A stretch of 64,000 nucleotides of DNA from assembly GCF_014650895.1 (NCBI RefSeq), contig NZ_BMVV01000025.1, positions 56,821-120,820 on the forward strand. Direction: 5' to 3'. Positions within the stretch are counted from its first letter, which is position 1. Each line of letters begins with the position of its first letter. Below, piece after piece: positions 27,732-35,679 of this stretch. Both the position numbers and the translations under genes were made by a program. Source of the DNA: Streptomyces omiyaensis (lineage in GTDB: Bacteria; Actinomycetota; Actinomycetes; Streptomycetales; Streptomycetaceae). Under the pieces are notes generated by a model, which was given only the letters and a program-made list of their open reading frames with translations, made no database searches and had not been told where the DNA came from.

Positions 27732-28796
27732 ATGCGCTATCGGATACTCGGCGGGACCGGGATCGAAGTCAGCACCTACTGCCTCGGCACGATGATGTTC
27801 GGGTCGATCGGCAACGCCGACCACCGGGACTCCGTGCGGATCATCCACTCCGCGCTCGACCGGGGGATCAACTTCGTCGACACCGCCGACATGTACTCGG
27901 CGGGCGAGTCCGAGGAGATCGTCGGGAAGGCGCTGCGCGATCCGCGCCGCCGGGACGAGACCGTACTCGCCACCAAGGTGTACTTCCCCGTCGGCGGGGA
28001 GGGGCCCGCGCGGGGCGGGCTGTCGCGGCGGTGGATCGTGCGGGCGGTGGAGGCCAGTCTGGCGCGGCTCGGCACGGACCGGATCGACCTCTACCAGGTG
28101 CACCGGCCCGATCACCGGACCGACGTCGAGGAGACCCTGGACGTCCTCGGCGACCTCGTCTCGCAGGGGAAGATCCGGGCCTTCGGCTGCTCGGCCTTCC
28201 CCGCCGAGCGGATCGTCGAGGCGCACGCCGTCGCCGAGCGGCGCGGGCTGCGGCGGTTCAGGACCGAGCAGCCGCCGTACTCGCTGCTCGCGCGCGGGGT
28301 GGAGACGGCGGTGCTGCCGGTGGCGCAGCGGTACGGGATGGGCGTGCTGACCTGGGCGCCGCTCGCCTCCGGGTACCTGTCGGGGGCGTACCGGAAGGGG
28401 CGGGCGGTCGACCTCTCGCGCGGGCGGGCGGCGATCACCCCGCACCGCTTCGACCCGGCCCTGCCGGAGAACGCGGCGAAGCTCGACGCCGTCGAGGAGC
28501 TGGCCCTGCTCGCCGAGGAGACCGGCTGCTCGCTGCCGGAGCTGGCGGTCGCCTTCGCGGCCGCGCACCCGGCGGTGACCTCGGTGATCCTGGGGCCGCG
28601 GACCATGGAGCAGCTGGACGGTCTGCTGAAGGGCGCCCCGCTCGTGCTCTCCGACGAGGTGCTCGACCGGATCGACGCGATCGTGCCGCCCGGGACCGAC
28701 CTCTACCGGGCCGACGGCGCCTGGCGGCCCCCGTCCCTCGCCGAACCGGGTCTGCGGCGGCGGCCACCGGGCGAGCGGGCAGCGTCCGGCTCCTGA
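27732..28796 (+). CDS. Aldo/keto reductase
   Basis: A 354-residue NADPH-dependent aldo/keto reductase. The catalytic tetrad is readable: Asp and Tyr in NFVDTADMYSAGESEE, Lys in VLATKVYF, and His in LYQVHRPDHRTD. The C-terminal cofactor-binding part has AHPAVTSVILGPRTMEQLDG. It is most like the potassium-channel-beta or YajO/Tas type. The ATG gives M-R-Y-R-I-L-G-G-T-G, the family's standard start. It is about 95 bases from the hydrolase gene and could be cotranscribed. Substrate not predictable. Confidence 0.9.
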   Translation: MRYRILGGTGIEVSTYCLGTMMFGSIGNADHRDSVRIIHSALDRGINFVDTADMYSAGESEEIVGKALRDPRRRDETVLATKVYFPVGGEGPARGGLSRRWIVRAVEASLARLGTDRIDLYQVHRPDHRTDVEETLDVLGDLVSQGKIRAFGCSAFPAERIVEAHAVAERRGLRRFRTEQPPYSLLARGVETAVLPVAQRYGMGVLTWAPLASGYLSGAYRKGRAVDLSRGRAAITPHRFDPALPENAAKLDAVEELALLAEETGCSLPELAVAFAAAHPAVTSVILGPRTMEQLDGLLKGAPLVLSDEVLDRIDAIVPPGTDLYRADGAWRPPSLAEPGLRRRPPGERAASGS

Positions 28797-28849
28797 CGCC
28801 CGGCGGAGGGCGGGCCGCGTCCGGCTCCCGACGCCCGGCGGAGGGCGGG
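28782..28849. repeat. 33-base direct repeat spanning the end of the aldo/keto reductase gene
   Basis: A 33-base unit beginning GCGTCCGGCTCC occurs at 28782-28814 and again at 28817-28849 with one mismatch. The first copy contains the stop codon of the reductase, so the second copy lies wholly in the intergenic space. It looks like a simple local duplication. Confidence 0.85.
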
Positions 28850-28868
28850 GCGGGGCCGGCGGCACCGC

Positions 28869-29507
28869 CTAGTGGCGGTCCAGGCCCGGGACGCCCAGCT
28901 CCGAGAGGCCGTCGAGGAAGAGGTCGACGCCGACCGCGGCGAGCAGCAGGCCGAGGAGCCGGCCGAAGAGTTCGACGGTGGCGTGGTGGGTGCGGCGGAG
29001 GAGCGGGGCGAGTACGAGGACGCAGACGAGGTCGAGGGCGATGACCGCCACGTACGCGCCGACCACGGTCGACCGCCAGCCCACCCCTTCGCGGGCGGCC
29101 GCCTCGATGAGCACCGCGGTCATGGCGAGCGGGCTGACCACGTACGGCATGAGGAGTTCGCGCAGGCCGCTGACGGTGTCGGGGGCGTCCGTGGGCGTGC
29201 CGTCGGTGCCGAGGTGCAGGCCGAGGACGAGCCCGACGGCGTAGATGAAGAAGATGACGCCGCCCGCGAGCTGGAGCGCGGGGGTGCTGATGTGGAAGAC
29301 GTCGAGCAGCCAGGGGGCGGTGATGCCCGCGACGAGGCCGACGAGGACCGCCGCTCCGGAGGAGATGAGGGCGATGGTCCGCAGCTGGCGGATCGGGTGC
29401 GCCTGTGCGAGCCCGCCGAAGGCGAGGAGCACCTTCGGCGGGCCGACCACCGAGAAGAACGTGATGAAAGCGGCGGAGAAGGTGAAGGGGTTCACAGCGG
29501 ACATCAT
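28869..29507 (-). CDS. MarC-family membrane protein
   Basis: A 212-residue integral membrane protein with six predicted helices. Its start is FTFSAAFITFFSVVGPPKVLLAF, and a conserved half is ISTPALQLAGGVIFFIYAVGLVLG. LLMPYVVSPLAMTAVL is a signature of the MarC/UPF0056 family. Once thought to be multidrug proteins, MarC proteins have no proven transport role; a small-molecule or amino-acid export function is only suggested. Convergent with the aldo/keto reductase gene. Confidence 0.87.
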   Translation of the reverse strand: MMSAVNPFTFSAAFITFFSVVGPPKVLLAFGGLAQAHPIRQLRTIALISSGAAVLVGLVAGITAPWLLDVFHISTPALQLAGGVIFFIYAVGLVLGLHLGTDGTPTDAPDTVSGLRELLMPYVVSPLAMTAVLIEAAAREGVGWRSTVVGAYVAVIALDLVCVLVLAPLLRRTHHATVELFGRLLGLLLAAVGVDLFLDGLSELGVPGLDRH

Positions 29508-29633
29508 GGGGCGTTCGGGTGATCAGGGGTGGATTTCGTGATTCCGTCCGCGCGGTGTCGAGCTCCGGGATCCGGTTCCGACGCTCCTCCGGAAGGGCCG
29601 TGAAGAGACCCCCGGGACGATCGGAGGACCCCC

Positions 29634-30049
29634 ATGAAGTGCCTGGTGAGGGCGGAGGGCTCGCACGCCGGCTGCGAGGCGGTGTCCGGGCGCGGCTCGG
29701 CGCAGAGCCCGGCCTGGGACGAGGAGTCCCCGACGGCGATGTCCGACTTCACGAACGGACTCGGCAAGGAGCCGCTGGAGAGCGGCGAGATGCCGGACGG
29801 CCAGGGCGCGGCCGACCCGGGCGAGACCCGGCTGGTGCCGGTGGACGCGGAGGGGCGCCCGGTCGTGAGGACGGTCCGTACGCGGAGACCAAGGAGGTCC
29901 CGGCCGGCTACGGGGTCCTGGGGTGCGCGACCCCGGAGCGCGTGACCGAGGTCGCCGCCCGCGTGGCCCGCCGCCCCCGGCCGGCGGGCGCGCCGGCCCG
30001 CCCGGTGGTGATCCGCCGGATCGACGGGACGGGCCCGTCCCGGGACTGA
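29634..30049 (+). pseudogene. YCII/DGPF-family gene broken by a one-base deletion
   Basis: The first frame starts at an ATG behind GGAGGA and reads MKCLVRAEGSHAGCEAVSG to VDAEGRPVV, matching YCII-related (DGPF) proteins. The second half continues in another frame as DGPYAETKEVPAGYGV, ERVTEVAARVARRP and PARPVVIRRIDGTG to a stop at 30049. Restoring one base after 29868 (GTGA-GGACGG becoming GTGACGGACGG) joins the halves into V-V-T-D-G-P-Y-A-E-T-K, exactly the family consensus, and gives a 138-residue protein. Such proteins are small ferredoxin-fold enzymes of uncertain role, often near ECF sigma factors; none is seen here. Sequencing error is possible. Confidence 0.75.
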
Positions 30050-30202
30050 ACGGACGGCGCGGGGACGGCGCTCCCGGGGCCGGGACGGGAGGGCGAACGG
30101 CGTTCTCCGGCCGGGGCGGGGCCGTGGTCCGGCAGGGGCGGGAATCATTCGGGCGGGTGTCATCCTTGAACCCGAGGGATCCCCGCCGTGGGGGTCGGAG
30201 TG

Positions 30203-30215
30203 CCCCGTGGGGTAT
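30203..30215 (+). promoter_or_regulatory. Possible operator for the CsoR-type regulator
   Basis: CCCC-GT-GGGG followed by TAT lies 18 bases ahead of the chosen GTG start of the CsoR-family gene. G/C runs flanked by T-A steps are typical of CsoR-family operators, so this may be the autoregulatory site. A second similar block, GATCCCC with GGGGGTC, lies at 30178-30196. Confidence 0.35.
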
Positions 30216-30232
30216 CTGCTGGAGGAGTGGTC

Positions 30233-30520
30233 GTGGAACTCGATCTCGCGGGCGCGGAGCTCAAGGCCGTGCTGAACCGGCTGCGCCGGGCGCAGGGCCA
30301 GATCTCCGGCGTGATCCGGATGATCGAGGAGGGGCGCGACTGCGAGGAGGTCGTGACCCAGCTGGCCGCGGCCTCGCGGGCGCTGGACCGGGCCGGGTTC
30401 GCGATCATCGCGACCGGGCTCCAGCAGTGCCTGACGGAGATGGAGAACGGGAAGCGGGACGGCGAGGACCCGGACAGGATGCGGGCCCGGCTGGAGAAGC
30501 TGTTCCTGTCGCTGGCCTGA
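30233..30520 (+). CDS. CsoR-family regulator, CstR-like (two Cys, no His ligand)
   Basis: A 95-residue all-helical regulator of the CsoR/RcnR family. KAVLNRLRRAQGQISGVIRMIEEGRDCEEVVTQLAA holds the basic DNA-binding helix and the first Cys; the second Cys is in ATGLQQCLTEM. In copper-sensing CsoR a His lies four residues before the second Cys, but here that position is Gly. The pattern of two Cys without the His is that of CstR-type persulfide sensors. The GTG at 30233 follows GGAGGA with six bases between. It is convergent with wrbA and shares its terminator. No rhodanese or sulfur-oxidation gene is adjacent. Confidence 0.85.
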   Translation: MELDLAGAELKAVLNRLRRAQGQISGVIRMIEEGRDCEEVVTQLAAASRALDRAGFAIIATGLQQCLTEMENGKRDGEDPDRMRARLEKLFLSLA

Positions 30521-30601
30521 GCGGACCCGCGGAGGGCCGGCACGCGAGGGCCCGAACGGGTCCCGGTGACGGCCCGGGCGTGGCGGTGCGGGAAGGCGCG
30601 T

Positions 30602-30632
30602 GCCCCCGGTGGAGGGTCCTTCCACCGGGGGC
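30602..30632. terminator. Bidirectional terminator between the CsoR-type gene and wrbA
   Basis: A perfect 12-bp stem, GCCCCCGGTGGA/TCCACCGGGGGC, around a seven-base loop between two convergent genes; it probably serves both. Confidence 0.85.
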
Positions 30633-30651
30633 TCTGTGCGTTCGGGGGGGG

Positions 30652-31260
30652 TCAGTCGACCGCGAGGCCCTTCAGGCGCTTGGCGATCGTGGTGAGGCGG
30701 GTGCCCTGGTAGCGGGCGGCGGCCAGGACGTCCTCGCCGGGGGCGCCGTTGGCGGCGGGGTGCGCGGTGCCGTAGGGGTTGCCGCCGGCCGCGTAGACGG
30801 CGGGGTCGGTGAAGCCGGGCGAGACGATGACCGAGCCCCAGTGGTGGAAGGTGTTGTAGAGGGCGAGCAGGGTGGACTCGTTGCCGCCGTGGAGGTTGTG
30901 GGCGCTGGTGAAGGCGGTGGCGGGCTTGTCCGCCATCACCCCGCGCTGCCACAGGCCGCCGGTGGTGTCGACGAACTGCTTGAGCTGGGCCGCGACGTTC
31001 CCGAAGCGGGTCGGCGAGCCCAGGGCGTAGGCGTCCGCCCACTCCAGGTCGTCGAGGGTGGCGAGGTCGATGCCGGAGGTGGCGTCGACGTGGGCGCGCC
31101 AGGCCGGGTTGGCGTCGATCGCGGCGTCCGGGGCCAGCTCGGGCACGCGGCGCAGGCGCACCTCGGCGCCGGCCTTCCCGGCGCCCTCGGCGACGGCCTG
31201 CGCGAGCTGGTGCACGGCACCGGTGGACGAGTAGTAGACGACGGCGACCTTCACGGACAT
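30652..31260 (-). CDS. wrbA: NAD(P)H:quinone oxidoreductase WrbA
   Basis: A 202-residue flavodoxin-fold FMN enzyme that reduces quinones by two electrons. VAVVYYSSTGAVHQLAQAVAEG is the phosphate loop for FMN, ALGSPTRFGNVAAQLKQFVDTTGGLWQ is the WrbA signature, and FTSAHNLHGGNESTLLALY and NPYGTAHP complete the FMN and dimer contacts. The ATG at 31260 gives M-S-V-K-V-A-V-V-Y-Y. It is divergent from a TetR gene, with a perfect 14-base palindrome between them, so it is a likely target of that repressor. Confidence 0.95.
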   Translation of the reverse strand: MSVKVAVVYYSSTGAVHQLAQAVAEGAGKAGAEVRLRRVPELAPDAAIDANPAWRAHVDATSGIDLATLDDLEWADAYALGSPTRFGNVAAQLKQFVDTTGGLWQRGVMADKPATAFTSAHNLHGGNESTLLALYNTFHHWGSVIVSPGFTDPAVYAAGGNPYGTAHPAANGAPGEDVLAAARYQGTRLTTIAKRLKGLAVD

Positions 31261-31332
31261 GACGGGCTCCTCGCTGCGGACCGCCCTCAAGCGGATCGTT
31301 TTCCGGTTGGCTCCTCCGAGCGTAATCGGATA

Positions 31333-31346
31333 GCAATCCGGATTGC
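31333..31346. promoter_or_regulatory. Perfect palindrome between wrbA and the TetR gene
   Basis: GCAATCCGGATTGC is a perfect 14-base palindrome in the gap between divergent wrbA and a TetR-family gene. It lies 13 bases before the TetR start, immediately ahead of its ribosome site, and about 70 bases upstream of the wrbA start. It is the obvious candidate operator for control of both genes. Confidence 0.6.
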
Positions 31347-31359
31347 AAGGAGGGCAGGT

Positions 31360-32079
31360 ATGCTCGGAGGACGGGACCACGACGACGGGGGCGCGACGAA
31401 GGGCAGGGACGGGCCGATGAGCACGAGGACACCGGGGACCGACGACGGGTCCGCGCCGCTGCTCACCCTGCTCCCGAGCACGCCCGGCGGCGCCGCGGCC
31501 CCCGCCCCCGAGCGCGCCGACGCCGCCCGCAACCGGCGCCGGATCCTCGACGCCGCCGCCCGGATCGTCGCCGAGAAGGGCCCCGACGCGGTCACCATGA
31601 ACCAGGTCGCCCACGCCAGCGGCATCGGCGTCGGCACCGTCTACCGCCGCTTCGGCGACGTGTCGCAGCTGCTCTGGGCGCTCCTCGACGACCGCGAGCG
31701 CCAGTTCCAGGAGGCGTACATGAGCGGCCCGCCGCCGCTCGGCCCGGGCGCCCCCGCCGACGAGCGGCTCGACGCCTTCCTCGACGCGCTCGTCGACCGG
31801 GTCGCCGAGCAGCGCGCCCTCCTGCTCGCCGCGCACTCCGCCGCGCCCCGCGCCCGCTACCACAGCGGCGCCTACCAGGTCATGCACACGCACGTGGCGA
31901 TGCTGGTCTCCCGGCTCCGGCCCGACGCCGACCCCGCCCTCCTCGCCCACCTCCTGCTCGCGCCGTTCTCCCCGGACCTGATGCACCACCTCTCGGTGGA
32001 GCAGGCGCTCCCCGCCGAGCGGGTCAAGGCGGGGGTGCGGGAGCTGCTCGCGCTCCGCGACCGGCCCCGGCCCGCCTGA
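31360..32079 (+). CDS. TetR-family transcriptional regulator (probable wrbA repressor)
   Basis: A 239-residue TetR regulator. The helix-turn-helix is RRRILDAAARIVAEKGPDAVTMNQVAHASGIGVGTVYRRFGD (about residues 60-100), then an all-helical ligand domain. The N-terminal extension is long for the family. The ATG at 31360 is preferred because GGAGG ends six bases upstream; a later ATG at 31417 (MSTRTPGTDD) would shorten the extension by 19 residues. It is divergent from wrbA with a palindrome between, suggesting control of the quinone reductase in response to a quinone or electrophile. Confidence 0.87.
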   Translation: MLGGRDHDDGGATKGRDGPMSTRTPGTDDGSAPLLTLLPSTPGGAAAPAPERADAARNRRRILDAAARIVAEKGPDAVTMNQVAHASGIGVGTVYRRFGDVSQLLWALLDDRERQFQEAYMSGPPPLGPGAPADERLDAFLDALVDRVAEQRALLLAAHSAAPRARYHSGAYQVMHTHVAMLVSRLRPDADPALLAHLLLAPFSPDLMHHLSVEQALPAERVKAGVRELLALRDRPRPA

Positions 32080-32233
32080 CCTGCCGGGCCCGGCGGGCAC
32101 GACCGGCCCCGGCCCGGCGGGCACGACGGGGACCGCGGCACCGCGCCCGGTGACCGGGCCGCCGGGAGCCGGGGGCCGTCCGCTCCTCGGAACGCCCTGG
32201 ACCGCGGCTCCGCCCGCGCCGGACGATCGGGCC

Positions 32234-32806
32234 ATGACCGCACCGAAGACCTTCCTCGTCCTGCACGGCTTCCAGAACCACCGGCCCGCCGGGCACTGGC
32301 AGCACTGGCTCGCCGGCGAGCTGCGCGCCCGCGGCCACGAGGTCCGCTACCCGCAGCTGCCCGAGCCGGACGCGCCCGTCCTCGACGACTGGCTGGCGGC
32401 CCTGGAGAAGCACGGCGAGCGCCCGGCCGAGGGCGAGTTCGTGGTCCTCGCGCACAGCCTCTCCGTGCTGCTCTGGCTGCGGGCGGGCGACCGCCGTCCC
32501 GAGGCCGACCGGGTGCTGCTCGTCGCCCCGCCCTCCCCCGGCGTCACCGCCGGCATCCCCGGGATCGCCGCCTTCGCCGACGGTCTCGACCTCGCCGAGG
32601 AGGGCGTGAGGGCCCGGCTCGTGCACGGGGACGGGGACCCGTACTGCCCCGAGGGCGCCGGGGAGGTCTACGGCACCCCGCTCGGCCTCGACACCGACCT
32701 CGTCCCGGGCGGCGCCCACCTCAGCCCCGCCGACGGGTTCGGGCCCTGGCCCGCCGTGCTGCGCTGGTGCGAAAACCCGGAGACCAGGATCACCGGCACC
32801 GCGTAG
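32234..32806 (+). CDS. RBBP9/YdeN-family serine hydrolase
   Basis: A 190-residue minimal alpha/beta hydrolase. FLVLHGFQNHRPAGHWQHWL is the family's signature start, the nucleophile is Ser75 in VLAHSLSVLLWL, VHGDGDPYCP carries the acidic residue, and PGGAHLSPADGFGPWP carries the His. The ATG at 32234 is chosen because the fold begins directly after it. Eleven bases separate it from the following aminopeptidase gene, so they are probably cotranscribed. Function in this family is mostly unknown. Confidence 0.87.
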   Translation: MTAPKTFLVLHGFQNHRPAGHWQHWLAGELRARGHEVRYPQLPEPDAPVLDDWLAALEKHGERPAEGEFVVLAHSLSVLLWLRAGDRRPEADRVLLVAPPSPGVTAGIPGIAAFADGLDLAEEGVRARLVHGDGDPYCPEGAGEVYGTPLGLDTDLVPGGAHLSPADGFGPWPAVLRWCENPETRITGTA

Positions 32807-32816
32807 CGTCGGGCGG

Positions 32817-33755
32817 ATGCGCTCCGAGACCCCTCCTCCGTACGCCACCGGCCTGCTCGACGTCGGGGACGGCAACCGCGTCCACTACGCCCTCCACGGC
32901 AACCCGGAGGGCAGACCCGCGCTCGTCGTGCACGGCGGGCCGGGCTCCGGGTCCTCGCCGACCGCGCCCCGGCTCTTCGACCCGGAGAAGTACCGGGTCG
33001 TCCAGTTCGACCAGCGCGGCTGCGGGCGCTCCCTGCCGCACGCGAGCGACCCCGCCGCCGACCTCTCCGTGAACACCACCGCCCACCTGGTCGCCGACAT
33101 GGAGCGGCTCCGCGTCCACCTGGGGATCGACCGCTGGCTGCTGTACGGCGGCTCCTGGGGGTCGACGCTGGCCCTCGCCTACGCCGAGGCGCACCCCGAG
33201 CGGGTCTCGGCGATCGTGCTCGCGGCCGTCACCACCACCCGCCGCTCCGAGACGGCCTGGCTGTACGGGGGCGTCGGCCGCTTCTTCCCCGAGGCGCACG
33301 AGCGGTTCCGGGCAGGCGCCGACCACGCGGAGGACCCGGTGGCGACCTACGCGGCCCTGATGAACCACCCCGACCGGGCCGTGCGGGAGCGGGCGGCGGC
33401 CGACTGGTGCGCCTGGGAGGACGCCGTCCTGTCGATGGAGGGCATGGGGACCCCGTACACCGACCGGGTCGACGACGCCCGGCTCGGCTTCGTCCGGATC
33501 TGCTCGCACTACTTCGCGCACGGCGCCTTCCTGGAGGAGGGCGCCCTGATCAGGGACGCCCACCGGCTCGCCGGCATCCCCGGGGTGCTGGTCCACGGGC
33601 GGCTCGACCTGGGCGGGCCGCTCACCACCGCCTGGGAGCTCGCCCGGGCCTGGCCGGAGGCCGAGCTGCACGTGGTGGAGGGGGCCGGGCACCTCGGCGG
33701 CGAGGAGACCCGGCGCCTGGTCGTCGCCGCCCTGGAGCGCTTCGCGGACGCCTGA
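32817..33755 (+). CDS. pip: Prolyl aminopeptidase
   Basis: A 312-residue S33 peptidase that removes N-terminal proline in the cytosol. HGGPGSGSSPTAPRLFDPEKYRVVQFDQRGCGRS is the oxyanion loop and proline-pocket start; the nucleophile is Ser113 in LLYGGSWGSTLALAYAEAHPERV. The catalytic Asp is in LVHGRLDLGGP and the His in VEGAGHLGGEE. The acidic cap residues that bind the free amino terminus (WCAWEDAVL) are present. Same strand and close to the preceding hydrolase. Confidence 0.92.
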   Translation: MRSETPPPYATGLLDVGDGNRVHYALHGNPEGRPALVVHGGPGSGSSPTAPRLFDPEKYRVVQFDQRGCGRSLPHASDPAADLSVNTTAHLVADMERLRVHLGIDRWLLYGGSWGSTLALAYAEAHPERVSAIVLAAVTTTRRSETAWLYGGVGRFFPEAHERFRAGADHAEDPVATYAALMNHPDRAVRERAAADWCAWEDAVLSMEGMGTPYTDRVDDARLGFVRICSHYFAHGAFLEEGALIRDAHRLAGIPGVLVHGRLDLGGPLTTAWELARAWPEAELHVVEGAGHLGGEETRRLVVAALERFADA

Positions 33756-34117
33756 GGGGTCGCGCGGACGGCCCGGCCCACCGGGCGCGCAGGGCCCCGC
33801 GGCGGGATCATCGGAAGCATGAGCCCCGGGATCCGCCCCGCCCGGCGGCCCGGCTCCGGCGCGCCCCCCGGCGGGCGCCCGCCCGGCCGCCGGCACCACC
33901 CGGCCGGAACCGGCCGCCGGGGTCCGCGCCCCCGCGCAGGGGGCGGAGGCGGCCGGCAAAGCGGCGAAAGCCGCCAAGGGCAGCAAATCATCCGCGAATT
34001 GAGAATTCCAGATGTCAATCCTGTTCAAGCTGACATGAATTGCGCCGTACGTGTTCACAGGAAGCCCTCGCGGTGGCTAACTTCCCCTCAACCTCGTCCC
34101 CATCGGGAAGGACTTCT
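33756..34117. other. Intergenic region before the M28 peptidase gene
   Basis: In 362 bases there is no complete gene. One frame stays open from 33815 to a stop at 34000-34002 and ends EAAGKAAKAAKGSKSSAN, but it has no start codon after the preceding stop; it may be the tail of a lost gene or chance. From 34003 the sequence turns A/T-rich and carries the promoter zone for the peptidase. Confidence 0.4.
34012..34036. promoter_or_regulatory. Inverted repeat in the promoter zone of the M28 peptidase gene
   Basis: ATGTCA (34012-34017) and TGACAT (34031-34036) are inverted around 13 bases in the A/T-rich stretch about 80-105 bases upstream of the peptidase start. Possible regulator site or promoter element. 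Confidence 0.35.
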
Positions 34118-35671
34118 GTGAACGCATCGCAGCGTCGCGCCGCGGCCATCCTCGCCGCGGCGGCCCTCGCCACCCCCCTGGTCCTCGCTTCTCCGGCCAC
34201 CGCCGTCAAGGACCCCGCCGCCGCGCCCGCCAGGGACGCCGCGAAGCTGGCGAAGAAGCTGGTCCGGGAGACCACCGGGCAGGACGCCTTCAAGCACCTG
34301 CAGAAGTTCCAGGCGATAGCCGAGTCGGCCGGCGGTCACCGCGCCGCCGGCTCGCTCGGCCACGACGCCTCGGCCGCGTACGTGTACACGCAGCTGAAGA
34401 AGGCCGGCTACAACGTCTCGTACGAGAAGTTCACCTTCGTCTACACCGAGACCCTCGCCGAGAAGGCCTCCGTCCTCGGCTCCGCGCCCCGCGCGCTCGA
34501 CGTCCGGGCGATGACCTACACCAAGTCCACCCCGGTCGGCGGCATCACCGCCGCGCTGGCCGCCGTCCCGGTCGACGCCGACGGCACCACCGGCTGCGAG
34601 CCGGGCGACTTCGCCTCCGGCACCTTCACCGGCAAGATCGCCCTGATCAAGCGCGGCGGCTGCACCTTCGCGGCCAAGCAGGAGAACGCCGCCGCGGCCG
34701 GTGCCGTCGGCGCGATCGTCTACAACAACACCGCGGGCCTGCTCTCCGGCACCCTCGGCGCCGCCGACGCCGGCAGGATCCCGACCGCCGGCCTCTCCCA
34801 GGCCGAGGGCGAGCAGCTCGCCGCCGACCTCGCCAAGGGCGCGGTGAACCTCTCCTTCGAGGTCCGCCAGCTCAACGAGAACCGCTCCACCAACAACGTC
34901 ATCGCGGAGACGAAGGGCGGCAACGCCGCCAACACCGTGATGCTGGGCTCGCACCTCGACTCCGTCACCGCCGGCCCCGGCATCAACGACAACGGCTCCG
35001 GCTCCGCGGGTCTCCTCCAGACCGCCCTGGAGCTCGCCAAGTCGAAGGACAAGGTCCGCAACAAGGTCCGCTTCGCCTGGTGGTCCGCGGAGGAGAACGG
35101 CCTCCTCGGCTCCGAGCACTACGTCGCCAACCTGACGGAGCTCGACAAGAAGGAGATCAAGCTCTACCTGAACTTCGACATGATCGCCTCGCCGAACTAC
35201 GGCCTGTTCGTGTACGACGGCGACGACTCGGACGCCACCGGCGCCGGCGCGGGCCCCGAGGGCTCCGCCCAGCTGGAGCGCGACATCACCGACTTCATGG
35301 ACAAGCAGGGCCTCCCGCACGAGGGCACCGACTTCACCGGCCGCTCCGACTACGGCCCGTTCATCGAGGTCGGCATCCCCTCCGGCGGCACCTTCACCGG
35401 CGCCGAGGGCATCAAGACCCCCGAGCAGGCGGCCAAGTTCGGCGGTGAGGCCGGCGTCGCCTACGACGTGAACTACCACGCCGCGGGCGACGACATCACC
35501 AACGTCAACCGCGAGGCCTTCGACGCCAACATCGACGTCATCGCCAACGCCGTCGGCACCTACGCCCACGACATCTCCTCGCTGCGCAAGCCGGTCGTCT
35601 CCGTGCCGACCACGGGCGACGCGGGCAGCGGCGGCGGCCTGCACGACGACCACCACGAGGTCACCGAGTAA
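34118..35671 (+). CDS. Secreted M28 aminopeptidase with PA domain
   Basis: A 517-residue zinc exopeptidase, secreted. The GTG start with GGAAGGA just upstream gives MNASQRRAAAILAAAALA, a Sec signal ending near residue 30. A PA (protease-associated) insert covers about residues 150-245. The M28 catalytic part follows: VMLGSHLDSVTAGPGINDNGSGSAGLL (His279, Asp291), FAWWSAEENGLLGS (general base and zinc Glu at 325-326), LYLNFDMIASPN (Asp354) and DVNYHAAGDDITNV (last His). It resembles the Streptomyces griseus leucine aminopeptidase type but with the added PA domain. Role: extracellular peptide use during growth or development. Confidence 0.94.
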   Translation: MNASQRRAAAILAAAALATPLVLASPATAVKDPAAAPARDAAKLAKKLVRETTGQDAFKHLQKFQAIAESAGGHRAAGSLGHDASAAYVYTQLKKAGYNVSYEKFTFVYTETLAEKASVLGSAPRALDVRAMTYTKSTPVGGITAALAAVPVDADGTTGCEPGDFASGTFTGKIALIKRGGCTFAAKQENAAAAGAVGAIVYNNTAGLLSGTLGAADAGRIPTAGLSQAEGEQLAADLAKGAVNLSFEVRQLNENRSTNNVIAETKGGNAANTVMLGSHLDSVTAGPGINDNGSGSAGLLQTALELAKSKDKVRNKVRFAWWSAEENGLLGSEHYVANLTELDKKEIKLYLNFDMIASPNYGLFVYDGDDSDATGAGAGPEGSAQLERDITDFMDKQGLPHEGTDFTGRSDYGPFIEVGIPSGGTFTGAEGIKTPEQAAKFGGEAGVAYDVNYHAAGDDITNVNREAFDANIDVIANAVGTYAHDISSLRKPVVSVPTTGDAGSGGGLHDDHHEVTE

Positions 35672-35679
35672 GCAGCGGG

